64,000 nt of DNA, taken from assembly GCF_005844325.1 (NCBI RefSeq), contig NZ_SPFY01000012.1:1-64000 (forward strand), in the 5' to 3' direction. The notes under the pieces were generated by a model. That model was not told where the DNA came from, made no database searches, and saw nothing but the letters and a program-made list of their open reading frames with translations. Positions within the stretch are counted from its first letter, which is position 1. The number at the start of each line of letters is the position of its first letter. The position numbers were made by a program, and so were the translations under genes. Source of the stretch: Collinsella aerofaciens. GTDB lineage: Bacteria > Actinomycetota > Coriobacteriia > Coriobacteriales > Coriobacteriaceae. This document shows, in pieces, positions 8,610 to 17,367 of this stretch.

Positions 8610-9668
8610 ATGCGCGCGTTTGATTTTGAGATGTCGCGCCGGGGGTTTGCCTCGGCGCTCGCCGCGGGCGCCCTGTCGCTTGCGCTCGCGGGCTGTGGCG
8701 GCGGGGCTGCCGGTGCCGGGTCCGCCGCGGGTTCGGCTGCCGGGCCTGCCGCCGACGGTGCCACTGCCGAGCCGGTCGAGGTGCACGTCGCCTCGCTCAA
8801 GGGGCCGACCTCGATTGGTCTGGTGCAGTTTATGGACCGGGCGGCCGATGGCGAGACGGACAATGAGTTCGACTTTGCGATGAATACTGCCGCCGATGAG
8901 ATTGTGCCCAAGGTCATTCAGGGCGATATCGACATTGCCCTGGTACCCGCCAACGTGGCGAGCGTACTCTACAACAAGACCGAGGGCGCGGTGCAGGTCA
9001 TCGACATCAACACGCTGGGTGTGCTGAACGTTGTGACGGGCGACGCGAATGTGGCCTCGTTTGGCGATCTGGCGGGTCGCACCGTCTACATGACGGGCAA
9101 GGGCACCACGCCAGAGTACGTCATGAACTTCCTGCTGGAGCGCGCGGGCCTGACCGGCCAGGTGACGCTCGAGTTTAAGAGCGAGCCCACCGAGGTGCTG
9201 TCGGCCCTGCTTGCCGACCCGTCTGCCGTGGGCGTGCTGCCGGAGCCGTTCAAGACCGCCGCCATCGCAAAGAGCGAAGGCAAGCTGTCGGCGCCGGTAA
9301 GTCTGACCGATGTGTGGGATGAGCTGGCAGGTGACACGGGTTCGCGCCTGCTGACGGGTGTGACCGTGGTGCGCCGCGCGTTTGCCGAGGAACATCCCGA
9401 GGCCGTGGCGGAGTTCTTGAACTGCCATGCGGCGAGCGTTAAGGCCGTCAATGCGGCGCCGGCAGACTGGGCGCAGGCCGTGGTCGATGCTGGCATCGTG
9501 GACAACGCCAAGATTGCCGAGAAGGCGATTCCCGGGTGCATGCTTGTGTGCCAGACGGGCAAGGATATGAAGGCGGCACTTAGTGGGTATCTGCAGGTGC
9601 TGGCCGACGCGGACGCGAGCGCCGTGGGTGGTAAACTTCCGGCTGACGATTTCTACTACATGGAGTAG
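8610..9668 (+). CDS. ABC transporter substrate-binding lipoprotein (NMT1/SsuA-like)
   Basis: An exported ligand-binding protein for the permease-ATPase fusion that follows. Its N-terminus combines a twin-arginine motif ('SRRGFA') with a lipobox ('ALAGC'), so it looks like a Tat-exported lipoprotein, followed by a low-complexity Gly/Ala spacer. The mature part resembles the periplasmic binding proteins of the aliphatic sulfonate/nitrate/thiamine-precursor group ('VYMTGKGTTPEYVMNFLLERAGL'). GAGGGGA at 8593-8599 serves ATG 8610, 2 bases after the hydrogenase stop. ATG 8631 would leave the Tat motif at the very N-terminus and is possible. The ligand is not evident. Placement in a hydrogenase operon is unusual. 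Confidence 0.85.
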   Translation: MRAFDFEMSRRGFASALAAGALSLALAGCGGGAAGAGSAAGSAAGPAADGATAEPVEVHVASLKGPTSIGLVQFMDRAADGETDNEFDFAMNTAADEIVPKVIQGDIDIALVPANVASVLYNKTEGAVQVIDINTLGVLNVVTGDANVASFGDLAGRTVYMTGKGTTPEYVMNFLLERAGLTGQVTLEFKSEPTEVLSALLADPSAVGVLPEPFKTAAIAKSEGKLSAPVSLTDVWDELAGDTGSRLLTGVTVVRRAFAEEHPEAVAEFLNCHAASVKAVNAAPADWAQAVVDAGIVDNAKIAEKAIPGCMLVCQTGKDMKAALSGYLQVLADADASAVGGKLPADDFYYME

Positions 9669-9671
9669 CCC

Positions 9672-11048
9672 GTGCGTGCGTTTGCTCGACACATGACAGA
9701 GCGTATGAAGGCGGTGGCGGCAGCAGGTGCCGTCGCCGCCTTTTGGCTTGCCGTGTGGGTCTTCGCGGCGGTGCTGGTGGCGCAGCCACTGATCTTGCCG
9801 GGGCCGGGTGCTGTTGCCTTGGCGCTGCTGCGCCTGGTGTGCGATGGCGGTACCTGGGCGATTTTGGTGGGCTCGGGCGCGCGGATACTGGGCGGGCTGG
9901 CGCTTGCCGCGGTGTGTGGTGGCGTGCTTGCCGGGATTTCGTCACGGTTGCGGGCGTTTGCGCGCCTGGTGGCTCCGGCACTTTCGTTTGTTAAGGCGAC
10001 GCCGGTTGCCTGCGTGGTGGTCCTGCTGCTTATTTGGTTGGGATCGGCGCGCGTGAGCATCGCCGCGGTCTTTTTGATGGCGCTGCCGGGCGTGTATTTT
10101 TCGCTGGCCGAGGGCTTGGCACAGGTGAATAAACCGCTGGAGCAGATGTTCCGTCTGCATGGCGTGCGCGGCTGGCGCCTGTTTTGCGCCCATACCTGGC
10201 GCGAAGTCCTGCCGTTTGTGCTTTCGTGCGCCCGCGCCGTGATCGGCATGAGCTGGAAGGCCGGCGTGGCAGCCGAGCTGATCGGCATGGCGGTGGGCAC
10301 CGTGGGCGAGCGCATCTATCAGGCAAAGCTTTTGATTGAGACGGCTGATTTGCTGGCGTGGACCGTGCTGGTCGTTACCGCCTCGTGGGCGTGTGAGCGC
10401 GTGCTGGTGTGGCTGCTGCGGGTTTCGGGACCCGTGGCGTGGCGCGCGGCCGTGCGGGCGCATGGGCATGGACTGTGCGGGCGTGCGGGGACTGCGAGCG
10501 ATGGCACTGCAGCGGAGCTTGCGCTTGCCGTGGGCGATCGTGCGCCCTGGGCGCCGGCGCTGGATGGTCTGGTGCTCAACGTGCCTGCGGGTGGGCGTAT
10601 CTGCGTGATGGGCGCTTCGGGGATGGGCAAGTCGACGCTGCTTTCGTTGGCAGCGGGGGAGTGCGCGCCGTGCTCGATGGTGTTTCAGGATGCACGCTTG
10701 GTAGAGGGCAGCTCGGCTTTGGATAACGTGCTGGTGTGTGCCGATGCGCGCGTGGATGCTTCGAACGCTACGACCTTGCTGCGCCGGTTGGTGCCGGGAA
10801 TCGACGTGCATGTTCGCGTGGCTGAGCTTTCGGGCGGGCAGCGCCGTCGTGTCGAGATCGCTCGAGCCCTGCTGTGTGGCGGCTGTGCCGTCATTCTGGA
10901 TGAGCCCTTTACCGGCCTGGACGCCGCCGCGCGCGATGCGACGGCCGAGGCCGTGCTAGACCTGCTCGACGGTCGCACGCTCTTGCTCGCCACGCACGAT
11001 GTCGTCGACGTTCAGGCCCTCGATATCTCGGACATCATCACGCTCTAA
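9672..11048 (+). CDS. fused ABC permease and ATPase (SsuC-SsuB-like)
   Basis: A single 458-aa protein joining two parts that are normally separate. Residues about 15-255 form a BPD-type permease with several hydrophobic segments and an EAA-like loop. Residues about 285-458 form a nucleotide-binding domain with Walker A 'GASGMGKS' (~313), Q-loop 'MVFQD' (~337), signature 'LSGGQRRR' (~385), Walker B 'VILDEP' (~406) and H-loop 'ATHD' (~440). Only about 25 residues separate Walker A from the Q-loop, roughly half the usual distance, so the domain is unusually compact. All catalytic motifs are present and it is probably active. GTG 9672 starts 3 bases after the binding-protein stop. It is the last gene of the hydrogenase operon. 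Confidence 0.88.
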   Translation: MRAFARHMTERMKAVAAAGAVAAFWLAVWVFAAVLVAQPLILPGPGAVALALLRLVCDGGTWAILVGSGARILGGLALAAVCGGVLAGISSRLRAFARLVAPALSFVKATPVACVVVLLLIWLGSARVSIAAVFLMALPGVYFSLAEGLAQVNKPLEQMFRLHGVRGWRLFCAHTWREVLPFVLSCARAVIGMSWKAGVAAELIGMAVGTVGERIYQAKLLIETADLLAWTVLVVTASWACERVLVWLLRVSGPVAWRAAVRAHGHGLCGRAGTASDGTAAELALAVGDRAPWAPALDGLVLNVPAGGRICVMGASGMGKSTLLSLAAGECAPCSMVFQDARLVEGSSALDNVLVCADARVDASNATTLLRRLVPGIDVHVRVAELSGGQRRRVEIARALLCGGCAVILDEPFTGLDAAARDATAEAVLDLLDGRTLLLATHDVVDVQALDISDIITL

Positions 11049-11073
11049 ATACTAACTGAGCAACAAAATGATT

Positions 11074-11090
11074 CGTTTTCCTCCGTCCCC
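11074..11090 (+). repeat. 17-bp element shared with the palindrome at 29.2 kb
   Basis: CGTTTTCCTCCGTCCCC occurs here and again at 29240-29256, where it forms the right arm of a complete inverted repeat. Here only this arm is present, so it may be a decayed copy. Confidence 0.6.
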
Positions 11091-11104
11091 ATGGGGTCGG
11101 GTGT

Positions 11105-11148
11105 GGTATTCTATCTGCGGGGTAATACTTAGGAATACCAAGTAATAC
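11105..11148 (+). promoter_or_regulatory. 10-bp iterons upstream of the antitoxin gene
   Basis: Three direct repeats at exactly 10-bp spacing, GTAATAC (11122-11128), GGAATAC (11132-11138) and GTAATAC (11142-11148), lie on one helical face. GGTATTC at 11105-11111 is inverted relative to GAATACC at 11133-11139. Ribbon-helix-helix proteins commonly bind such short tandem sites, so this is a good candidate operator for the RelB/DinJ-type protein downstream. The binding partner is inferred. Confidence 0.45.
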
Positions 11149-11171
11149 CAACGCCGCAGAAACAAACTCCG

Positions 11172-11228
11172 GATGCGGGCCAATCGGGTTGCCTTCACAG
11201 CCCGTCGCCCAGCCGCGTGGCCCGCATC
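11172..11228 (+). promoter_or_regulatory. leader inverted repeat before the antitoxin gene
   Basis: Perfect 11-bp arms GATGCGGGCCA (11172-11182) and TGGCCCGCATC (11218-11228) are separated by 35 bases. The right arm ends 26 bases before the ribosome site of the antitoxin gene, so folding could affect its expression. Function unknown. Confidence 0.5.
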
Positions 11229-11264
11229 TATCCGCACTACCGTCGTTTCAAAAAAGGAAGCGCC

Positions 11265-11486
11265 ATGGCAGAACACATGACCCCCGTAGTCGCGAAGGTC
11301 TTGCCCGAGGAGAAGGCAGCCTTCGCGGCGGCAACCCAGCTCGTGGGCACCACGCCGTCCAACGCCATCCGCATGTTTATCGCCGCGTTCAATCGCTGCG
11401 GCACCTTCCCGTTCGACATCTCGCCCAGCGGGGCCTTTGGCAAAGAGTGTCCCCAACAGCTAGTCGTTGAAGAACGTCCCCAATGA
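11265..11486 (+). CDS. orphan RelB/DinJ-type antitoxin-like protein
   Basis: A 73-aa protein whose first ~50 residues resemble the RelB/DinJ ribbon-helix-helix antitoxins ('VVAKVLPEEKAAFAAATQLVGTTPSNAIRMFIAAF'-type pattern, seen in shorter segments). ATG 11265 has AAGGAAG at 11254-11260. Members normally have a RelE/YafQ toxin immediately downstream and a C-terminal toxin-binding tail. Here the next gene is a membrane protease. The last ~15 residues ('QLVVEERPQ') are encoded by an intergenic-type repeat (11449-11495), so the tail appears to have been replaced. It may survive as a stand-alone regulator. Upstream iterons fit DNA binding. Confidence 0.6.
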   Translation: MAEHMTPVVAKVLPEEKAAFAAATQLVGTTPSNAIRMFIAAFNRCGTFPFDISPSGAFGKECPQQLVVEERPQ

Positions 11487-11495
11487 CTAGTCGTC
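11449..11495 (+). repeat. tandem GTCCCCAA-type repeat at the antitoxin 3' end
   Basis: Two 20-bp units at 11449-11468 and 11476-11495 match at 16 of 20 positions, each beginning GTCCCCAA and containing CTAGTCGT. The first unit and part of the second encode the C-terminus of the antitoxin-like protein. The second runs up to the ribosome site of the next gene. Confidence 0.7.
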
Positions 11496-11509
11496 GGGAG
11501 GAGGTTGGC

Positions 11510-12421
11510 ATGCTCAATGCGATGATTTGGGCGCTTGCCTGTTTTGGCGTCGTCGCTGCCGATATTGCCCTGAGCGTCGTTTTGTTTTCCGCCCTTGGCG
11601 TCGCATCGGTGTTCATGGGTTTTTCGATCGATGACCTCGACATTCAATTGCTTCAGGCCGTCGCGCAGACAGCATCGTTTTTGATGGCGCTGCTGTGGTG
11701 GCGTTATCTGTGGCCGCGTTCGTTTATGGCACGCCGGCAAAGCGAGCACCCGCTCGGCGGGGGAGCGCGTGGGGCGTGGAAACGCATCGCCTGCGTTATC
11801 GTGATCGGCCTGGCCCTGCAGGTGGTTGTTGGCTACGTGACCGACGCCGCGCTGTCGTTGTTGCCCGATGCCGCGGCCGACTACAGCGAGCTTGTCGAGG
11901 AAACAGGCATGGGCGACACCAGCTATCTCGCCGTCCTGACCACGGTGCTCGGCGCCCCGTTTTGTGAAGAGCTGCTGGTGCGCGGCATTATTTTTGAGTT
12001 TTCGCTCCGAGCGTTTAATCCGCAGTGCCGCCCACTTTGGAAGCGCCGGCGTCGTGCGAGCGCGCAGGACGGCGCCATGGTGCCCTGGGCGGCCCCAAGC
12101 ACGTGGGGTATCGCTGCGGCGATTGTGCTGCAGGCGGCAATCTTCGGCTTTATGCACATGAATTGGGTGCAAGGTTGCTACGCGGGTGCCGCCGGCCTCA
12201 TCTTTGGTTGGGTGCTCGTGACGACCGGAAAGCTCCGCTACACGATCCTGCTGCACTTTGCCTTTAATGCCGGGTCGTATCTCATGACGTTGCTCTGGTT
12301 TGTGAACACCTCGCTCGACGTGGTGGTCACGGTCGCCATCGCCGGCGTCATCCTCGTTGAGGCAATGCGCTCGCTGCGCCACGCGTGTGGGATGGACGCA
12401 GCGAGCGCACCGCTGCCCTAG
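11510..12421 (+). CDS. CPBP-family intramembrane metalloprotease
   Basis: A multi-pass membrane protein of the CAAX-protease/bacteriocin-processing (CPBP, Abi) family. Family motifs are present in order: the paired glutamates in 'EELLVRGIIF', a membrane histidine in 'FGFMHMN', and 'LLHFAFN' near the C-terminus. Together these are the expected metal-binding and catalytic residues. About eight hydrophobic segments are visible. ATG 11510 is preceded by GGGAGGAGG at 11496-11504. The frame is open from ATG 11483, but that start overlaps the antitoxin gene and lacks a good site. It overlaps the convergent YgiQ gene by four bases (CTAG). The substrate is unknown. Confidence 0.87.
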   Translation: MLNAMIWALACFGVVAADIALSVVLFSALGVASVFMGFSIDDLDIQLLQAVAQTASFLMALLWWRYLWPRSFMARRQSEHPLGGGARGAWKRIACVIVIGLALQVVVGYVTDAALSLLPDAAADYSELVEETGMGDTSYLAVLTTVLGAPFCEELLVRGIIFEFSLRAFNPQCRPLWKRRRRASAQDGAMVPWAAPSTWGIAAAIVLQAAIFGFMHMNWVQGCYAGAAGLIFGWVLVTTGKLRYTILLHFAFNAGSYLMTLLWFVNTSLDVVVTVAIAGVILVEAMRSLRHACGMDAASAPLP

Positions 12422-14553
12422 TTGCGCCTGCCGCCTCCGTTGGCGCCCTGCCGTCCCTGGGCCGCGCGATTGCGACCTGCGGTGTTTTGCGCACGCGACA
12501 TGCCGCCGTGGCCCTTGCTGCCTTTGGGTCCCTTGCCAGCGCCACCGCCATGTGGTTTGCCGCCCTTCTTGCCGGTTCCATGCCCACCGCCAGCAGATGT
12601 CTCGCCCGGGCGCGGGGGCACGGGACGAATCAGGCAATGCTTGGTGTAGCCGATCAGATCGCGGCGGCCAGCCTTTTCCAGCGCCTCGCGCACGAGCTTG
12701 TAGTTCTCGGGCTTGCGATACTGGATGAGCGCACGCTGCATGGCCTTCTCGTGCGGGTCGCGCGCCACGTAGATCGGCTGCATGGTGCGCGGATCCACGC
12801 CGGTGTAGTACATGCACGTCGACATGGTGGACGGCGTGGGGTAGAAGTCCTGCACCTGTTCGGGCATGTAGCCCATGTCGCGCACGGCTTCGGCAAGGTC
12901 CACAGCTTCCTTCATCGTCGAGCCGGGGTGGCTCGAGATCAGGTATGGCACCACGTACTGCTTGAGTCCGTATTCGCGGTTCAGGCGTTCAAATTTACGG
13001 CAGAACGCGTCGTAGACGGCTCGGCTCGGCTTGCCCATCACGGACAACACCGCGTCGCTCACGTGCTCGGGTGCCACGCGCAGCTGGCCCGAGACATGGT
13101 GCTCCAGCAGCTCGCGCAAAAACTCGTCCGAGGCATCGGCCATGGTGTAGTCAAAACGGATGCCGCTGCGGACGAAGACCTTCTTGACGCCCGGCAGCTG
13201 GCGCAGGTCGCGCAGCAGCTGTGTGTAGCCGCTCTCGTCGACCACCATGTTCTTGCATACGCTCGGCCACAGGCAGCGTTTGTTCTTGCACACGCCGTGC
13301 TTGAGCTGCTTGTCGCAGGCAGGGCGGCTAAAGTTTGCCGTCGGTCCGCCCACGTCGTTGATGTAGCCCTTAAACTCGGGATCGCGCGTGAGCAGCTCGG
13401 CCTCGCGCATGATCGAATCGTGGCTGCGCATCTGCAGCACGCGCCCCTGGTGGAAGGTGAGGGCGCAAAACGAGCACTCGCCAAAACAGCCACGGTTGGA
13501 GCTAATGGAAAACTTGATCTCGGCAAAGGCCGGCACGCCGCCTGCCGCGTCGTAGTCGGGATGCCAATCGCGTGCGTAGGGGAGCTCGGCCACCTCGTCC
13601 ATCTCATCGGTGGTGAGCGTCGCCGATGGCGGGTTCTGCACCACATAGACGCTGTTGGGGTAGGGCTCTACCAGGCGGTGTCCGGTGATGGGGTCCATAT
13701 TCTGCTGCTGCACATTGAAGCTGCGTGCGTAGTTGAGCTTGTCGGCGGTAAGGTCGTCCCAGCTGGGCAGCAGGTCGTAGTCGTAGACCTCGTCGAGCGA
13801 ACCCGTGCGGTAGACGGTGCCGTTGATATAGGTGATCTGATCGACGGGCAGTCCCGCGTCGAGCGCGTCGGCGATCTCGACAATCGCGTGCTCGCCCATG
13901 CCGTAGATGAGGATGTCGGCGCCCGAGTCGAGCAGTACCGAGCGCTTGAGCTTGTCCTGCCAGTAGTCGTAGTGAGCCAGGCGGCGCAGGCTTGCCTCGA
14001 TGCCGCCGATGATGATGGGAGCGTCCTTGAACGTCTGACGGATGAGGTTGCCGTAGACCGTGACGGCACGATTGGGGCGGTGCCCCTCCTCGCCACCGGG
14101 GGTATAGGCGTCGGTATGGCGACGGTGCTTGGTCACCGAATAGTGGTTGACCATGGAGTCCATGTTGCCGGCGCTGACCAAAAAGCCCAGGCGCGGCTCG
14201 CCGAGCACGCTGATGCTGGCAGGATCGGTCCAGTCGGGCTGGCAGATGATGCCCACCTTGTAGCCGTGCGCGTCGAGTACGCGGCTGACGATGGCCATGC
14301 CAAAGCTGGGGTGGTCCACGTAGGCGTCGCCGCAGATGTAGACAAAGTCGCACTGGTCCCAGCCGCGCGCGTCCATATCGGCGCGGCTGACGGGGAGGAA
14401 CTTGTCGCGGCCCGGGCGCCAGGGACGGGCAGGCGCTGCCGGGGTATGAGTGGCGTGGCCGCCCTGGGCCTTGCCGCCGCGCTTTTGCTGCTGGCCCTGT
14501 TTGCCCTGCTGACTGCGCTGGTTGTTCTGAGCGTACTGAGGCTTTTTTGCCAC
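12418..14553 (-). CDS. YgiQ-family radical SAM protein
   Basis: A large radical SAM enzyme of the YgiQ (UPF0313) family, whose reaction is not established. A YgiQ N-terminal domain includes 'FVYICGDAYVDHPSFG'. The radical SAM cluster motif 'CFGECSFC' follows, then family hallmarks 'GPTANFSRPAC' and 'SSHPGSTMKEAV'. The last ~60 residues are an Arg/Gly/His-rich, probably disordered basic tail, and residues 5-40 are Gln/Lys-rich. I chose GTG at 14553-14551, which has GGGAGGG just upstream on this strand. The open frame runs farther to 14724. It is convergent with the CPBP protease and divergent from the DUF1275 gene. Confidence 0.9.
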   Translation of the reverse strand: MAKKPQYAQNNQRSQQGKQGQQQKRGGKAQGGHATHTPAAPARPWRPGRDKFLPVSRADMDARGWDQCDFVYICGDAYVDHPSFGMAIVSRVLDAHGYKVGIICQPDWTDPASISVLGEPRLGFLVSAGNMDSMVNHYSVTKHRRHTDAYTPGGEEGHRPNRAVTVYGNLIRQTFKDAPIIIGGIEASLRRLAHYDYWQDKLKRSVLLDSGADILIYGMGEHAIVEIADALDAGLPVDQITYINGTVYRTGSLDEVYDYDLLPSWDDLTADKLNYARSFNVQQQNMDPITGHRLVEPYPNSVYVVQNPPSATLTTDEMDEVAELPYARDWHPDYDAAGGVPAFAEIKFSISSNRGCFGECSFCALTFHQGRVLQMRSHDSIMREAELLTRDPEFKGYINDVGGPTANFSRPACDKQLKHGVCKNKRCLWPSVCKNMVVDESGYTQLLRDLRQLPGVKKVFVRSGIRFDYTMADASDEFLRELLEHHVSGQLRVAPEHVSDAVLSVMGKPSRAVYDAFCRKFERLNREYGLKQYVVPYLISSHPGSTMKEAVDLAEAVRDMGYMPEQVQDFYPTPSTMSTCMYYTGVDPRTMQPIYVARDPHEKAMQRALIQYRKPENYKLVREALEKAGRRDLIGYTKHCLIRPVPPRPGETSAGGGHGTGKKGGKPHGGGAGKGPKGSKGHGGMSRAQNTAGRNRAAQGRQGANGGGRRN

Positions 14554-14806
14554 GATCCCTCCCGGTGTTTGTATGCTGCACGTAATTGTAACCAGTCTTT
14601 TTGGGACGGGGCTAAAAAGACTGGTGGAGTACATGGGCTGGCGGATCGGCGCGTCGATGCGGGTGTCGTTTGTTTCCAGACTGTGTATCCCTGTGTCGAA
14701 GGGGTCGTCTCGCGCGCACGCCATGTTGTCAATGGGTTACAGTATGAACGGCGGCTATGTTTCCGCCAACGCACGAGAGAGTCGTCAACAAGGAGGATGC
14801 ACGACG

Positions 14807-15523
14807 ATGCAGCGTGCCAAACAGATATCGGAGTCTATTGAGCTGGGCATCATCTTGGCGCTCGCCGGTGGCTTTATGGACGTGTATTCGTACATTGGGC
14901 GCGACCATGTTTTCGCCAACGCGCAGACAGGCAACATCCTGCTCGTGGGCGTGAGCATCTCGGAGGGCAACTGGGCACTTGCGGGGCGCTACTTCTTCCC
15001 TGTGGTGTCGTTTGCCGTGGGTATTATGCTTGCCGATCTGGTACACGAGCGGTTTGGCAGCGTGATCCACTGGCGTCAGGTGACGGTGTTCTTTGAAGCC
15101 GTCATCTTACTGGGCGTGAGCTTTATCCCGGGCGGCAATTTCAACCTGCTCGCCAACTGCCTCACCTCGTTTGCCTGCGGCATGCAGGTCGAGAGCTTCC
15201 GCAAGATCCACGGTCACGGCATCGCTACGACCATGTGCATCGGCAACTTGCGCAACGCGCTGCAAAACGTGGACGATTACATCATCACCCACAGGCGCGG
15301 CTTTTTGGAAAACGGCCTGCTGTACTTTGGCGTGATCTTTACCTTTGTGTTTGGCGCTGTGTTGGGCAACTGGTGTATTGAGCGCATGGGCCTGCACGCC
15401 ATCGTCGTGGCGAGCTTGCTGCTGTTTGTCGCGTTTGCCATCATGTTCATCGACCGCGAGCGCGACTTGCGCTTACGCTGGAAGGTTGCGGCCGAGGCTT
15501 GGAAAGAGGGCTGCCGAAAGTAA
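14807..15523 (+). CDS. YoaK/DUF1275-family membrane protein
   Basis: A 238-aa integral membrane protein of the DUF1275 family, possibly transport-related but with no settled function. About six hydrophobic segments are visible, and the family motif 'GGFMDVYSYIGRDHVFANAQTGNILLVG' is present in recognisable pieces near the N-terminus ('FMDVYSYI', 'ANAQTGN'). AAGGAGG at 14790-14796 supports ATG 14807. The frame is open upstream to 14573, which would overlap the divergent YgiQ promoter region. A terminator at 15576-15603 follows, and the A+T-rich peptide locus begins beyond it. Confidence 0.88.
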   Translation: MQRAKQISESIELGIILALAGGFMDVYSYIGRDHVFANAQTGNILLVGVSISEGNWALAGRYFFPVVSFAVGIMLADLVHERFGSVIHWRQVTVFFEAVILLGVSFIPGGNFNLLANCLTSFACGMQVESFRKIHGHGIATTMCIGNLRNALQNVDDYIITHRRGFLENGLLYFGVIFTFVFGAVLGNWCIERMGLHAIVVASLLLFVAFAIMFIDRERDLRLRWKVAAEAWKEGCRK

Positions 15524-15575
15524 CCGAATGCGGCAAAGGGGCTGTCCCTTTGTCAGATAGATCGATAATGGGGAG

Positions 15576-15603
15576 GGGACGGCCATCTCAGCCGCCCTTT
15601 TTT
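15576..15603 (+). terminator. terminator after the DUF1275 gene
   Basis: Arms GGG-A-CGGC (15576-15583) and GCCGCCC (15591-15597) form a stem with one bulged A, followed by six T's. It marks the left edge of the A+T-rich island. Confidence 0.7.
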
Positions 15604-15728
15604 GAGTCTTAAGCCTAAGGTGCATGTTTGTAATGACAAGATTTGACGTCAGCAAAGCGTGCTGCTTAAGGCTATAGAATAAAAATGTCATCTTTCTAGC
15701 TATAATTATTAGTTGAGGGGATGGACAT

Positions 15729-17333
15729 ATGCCAGAGCTTTTTATTCAAAATAAGACGACAGTAATCAAGTTGATGGCGCTCTGCATTTTATCTGCCCTG
15801 GTGGAGCTGTCTGTTGTTAAAGCTGAATCGTTGATAATAGACTATGGCCTGCTTCGCTCTAATTATCGCAACGTTTTATGCATTGGGTTAGGCCTGCTAG
15901 TATTGCTCTCAGTTGAGCTGGTGACAAATCTGTTCAGATCAAAATATGCGGAGCAATTGGCTTCCGATGGTGCTAACTGCTTCTATAGATTGCTTGCCCG
16001 CCATGCTTTAGAGCGGCCCTTAGTTTTAGCAAAAGACAGTGACTACCTGTTATCGCGCATTGAAGAGGCCGGGAACCTACAGCCGATGATTGGAATATTT
16101 ACAACTGCGTTTCTTCCGTGCCTAGTGACGGGTTTGGTATCGTTTGTGGCGCTATCTAATATCTCTATGTTGCTTTTGATTCCTGTTTGTGTTTCGGCAT
16201 TGTTTATTTCGCTTCTATATCCGTTCGCTCTTAGTAAGCTATCGACTAAGAGCGAAAAGGCATTGGAGGCCCAGGCGAGGGGTTCTGCTTATTTAGCCCA
16301 GCTAATAAATTGTCGACTTTACATTCGTATTTCTCGTTCAATTAACTTGGAATTACTTCACTATAAAAAGATGCTTAAAGCCTGCAGGAACTCTCGAGTT
16401 GAGGAGAGCGTCTTTGCGAGATTGGCAACTGAAATAGTTGACGCTGGCAACATCATTACTGGCTTGCTTTCAGTTCTGCTGCTTATTTTCCTTGTGTTAA
16501 AGCGCGGGCTGACGGTCGGGATTGCAGTGCAGAGTTATCAACTTGTACTTCTATGCTATTCTCCTTTTCCTCTTGTTCTGAATTGTTGGGCTCAGCTTCA
16601 GCCGTCGTTTAGATCGTTGCACCGTGTCTTGGAATTACGTCGTCTTTTGGAAGCTGAAAAACCTAATTTGATATGCTTCGATCACGCTGATCGAATTAGT
16701 TGGAAAGGAATCAGTCTCTCGTTTTCGTCGAACGAAACTAATGAGAGGATAACAATTCCAGATTGCACGATACAGGCACCTTGTCTGGTTTTAGTAAGCG
16801 GCCCTAATGCATGCGGTAAATCTTCATTTCTGGAAGTATTGAATGGATTATTGTCTCCAGTTGCTGGCAGACTGTGTGTTAATGAGTCTACTGTCATTTT
16901 CGATGGTTCGACTTTAATCCAGCTACCCTGCGCAACTATGCCGCAAAGACATTTGATAATGGGGGGAACTTTCAGGAAGGCTCTTTACTATGGTCTTGTA
17001 GATATTGACTCTGAAAAACTCATCTATCTTTTGAGGGGTTTTAGCCTCGATAAATTATTTGAATCAAATCCCATCATTGGAGCTAGGGGACACAATTTGT
17101 CTGGCGGAGAACTGGCTTCTCTATTACTTTGTAGGGCCTTTCTGAGCAGTTATTCTATTGTTATTTTGGATGAGCCTTGCAACAATTTAGATAATGCTTC
17201 GATATCCTTTTTGAAGGTGGTTGTTGCGCAGGAGATGAAAGAGCGAATCGTCATCATTGCGGATCATGGACATGGTTTCGAACAATTTGCGGACTATGTA
17301 ATACAGTTTCAGGAGCCAGAAAAAACTATCTAG
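15729..17333 (+). CDS. ABC exporter (permease-ATPase) of the peptide locus
   Basis: A 534-aa half-transporter with an N-terminal transmembrane domain of about six hydrophobic segments and a C-terminal ATPase: Walker A 'GPNACGKSS' (~358), signature 'LSGGE' (~457), Walker B 'IVILDEPCNNLD' (~479) and H-loop 'ADHGH'. No C39 peptidase domain precedes the membrane part, so it would not cleave a leader itself. A TATAAT box lies at 15701-15706 and GAGGGG at 15715-15720. It is strongly A+T-rich and converges with the radical SAM/peptide operon, its stop lying 34 bases from that operon's last stop. I infer that it exports the modified peptide made there; self-immunity is another possibility. Confidence 0.85.
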   Translation: MPELFIQNKTTVIKLMALCILSALVELSVVKAESLIIDYGLLRSNYRNVLCIGLGLLVLLSVELVTNLFRSKYAEQLASDGANCFYRLLARHALERPLVLAKDSDYLLSRIEEAGNLQPMIGIFTTAFLPCLVTGLVSFVALSNISMLLLIPVCVSALFISLLYPFALSKLSTKSEKALEAQARGSAYLAQLINCRLYIRISRSINLELLHYKKMLKACRNSRVEESVFARLATEIVDAGNIITGLLSVLLLIFLVLKRGLTVGIAVQSYQLVLLCYSPFPLVLNCWAQLQPSFRSLHRVLELRRLLEAEKPNLICFDHADRISWKGISLSFSSNETNERITIPDCTIQAPCLVLVSGPNACGKSSFLEVLNGLLSPVAGRLCVNESTVIFDGSTLIQLPCATMPQRHLIMGGTFRKALYYGLVDIDSEKLIYLLRGFSLDKLFESNPIIGARGHNLSGGELASLLLCRAFLSSYSIVILDEPCNNLDNASISFLKVVVAQEMKERIVIIADHGHGFEQFADYVIQFQEPEKTI

Positions 17334-17367
17334 CTCCTGAACGTTGCTACGAACTGCTTTTTGCGAT

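Noticed and set aside
12385-14841. 818-aa plus-strand open frame
   Set aside because: Antisense of the YgiQ gene, which has its radical SAM motif and ribosome site on the minus strand.
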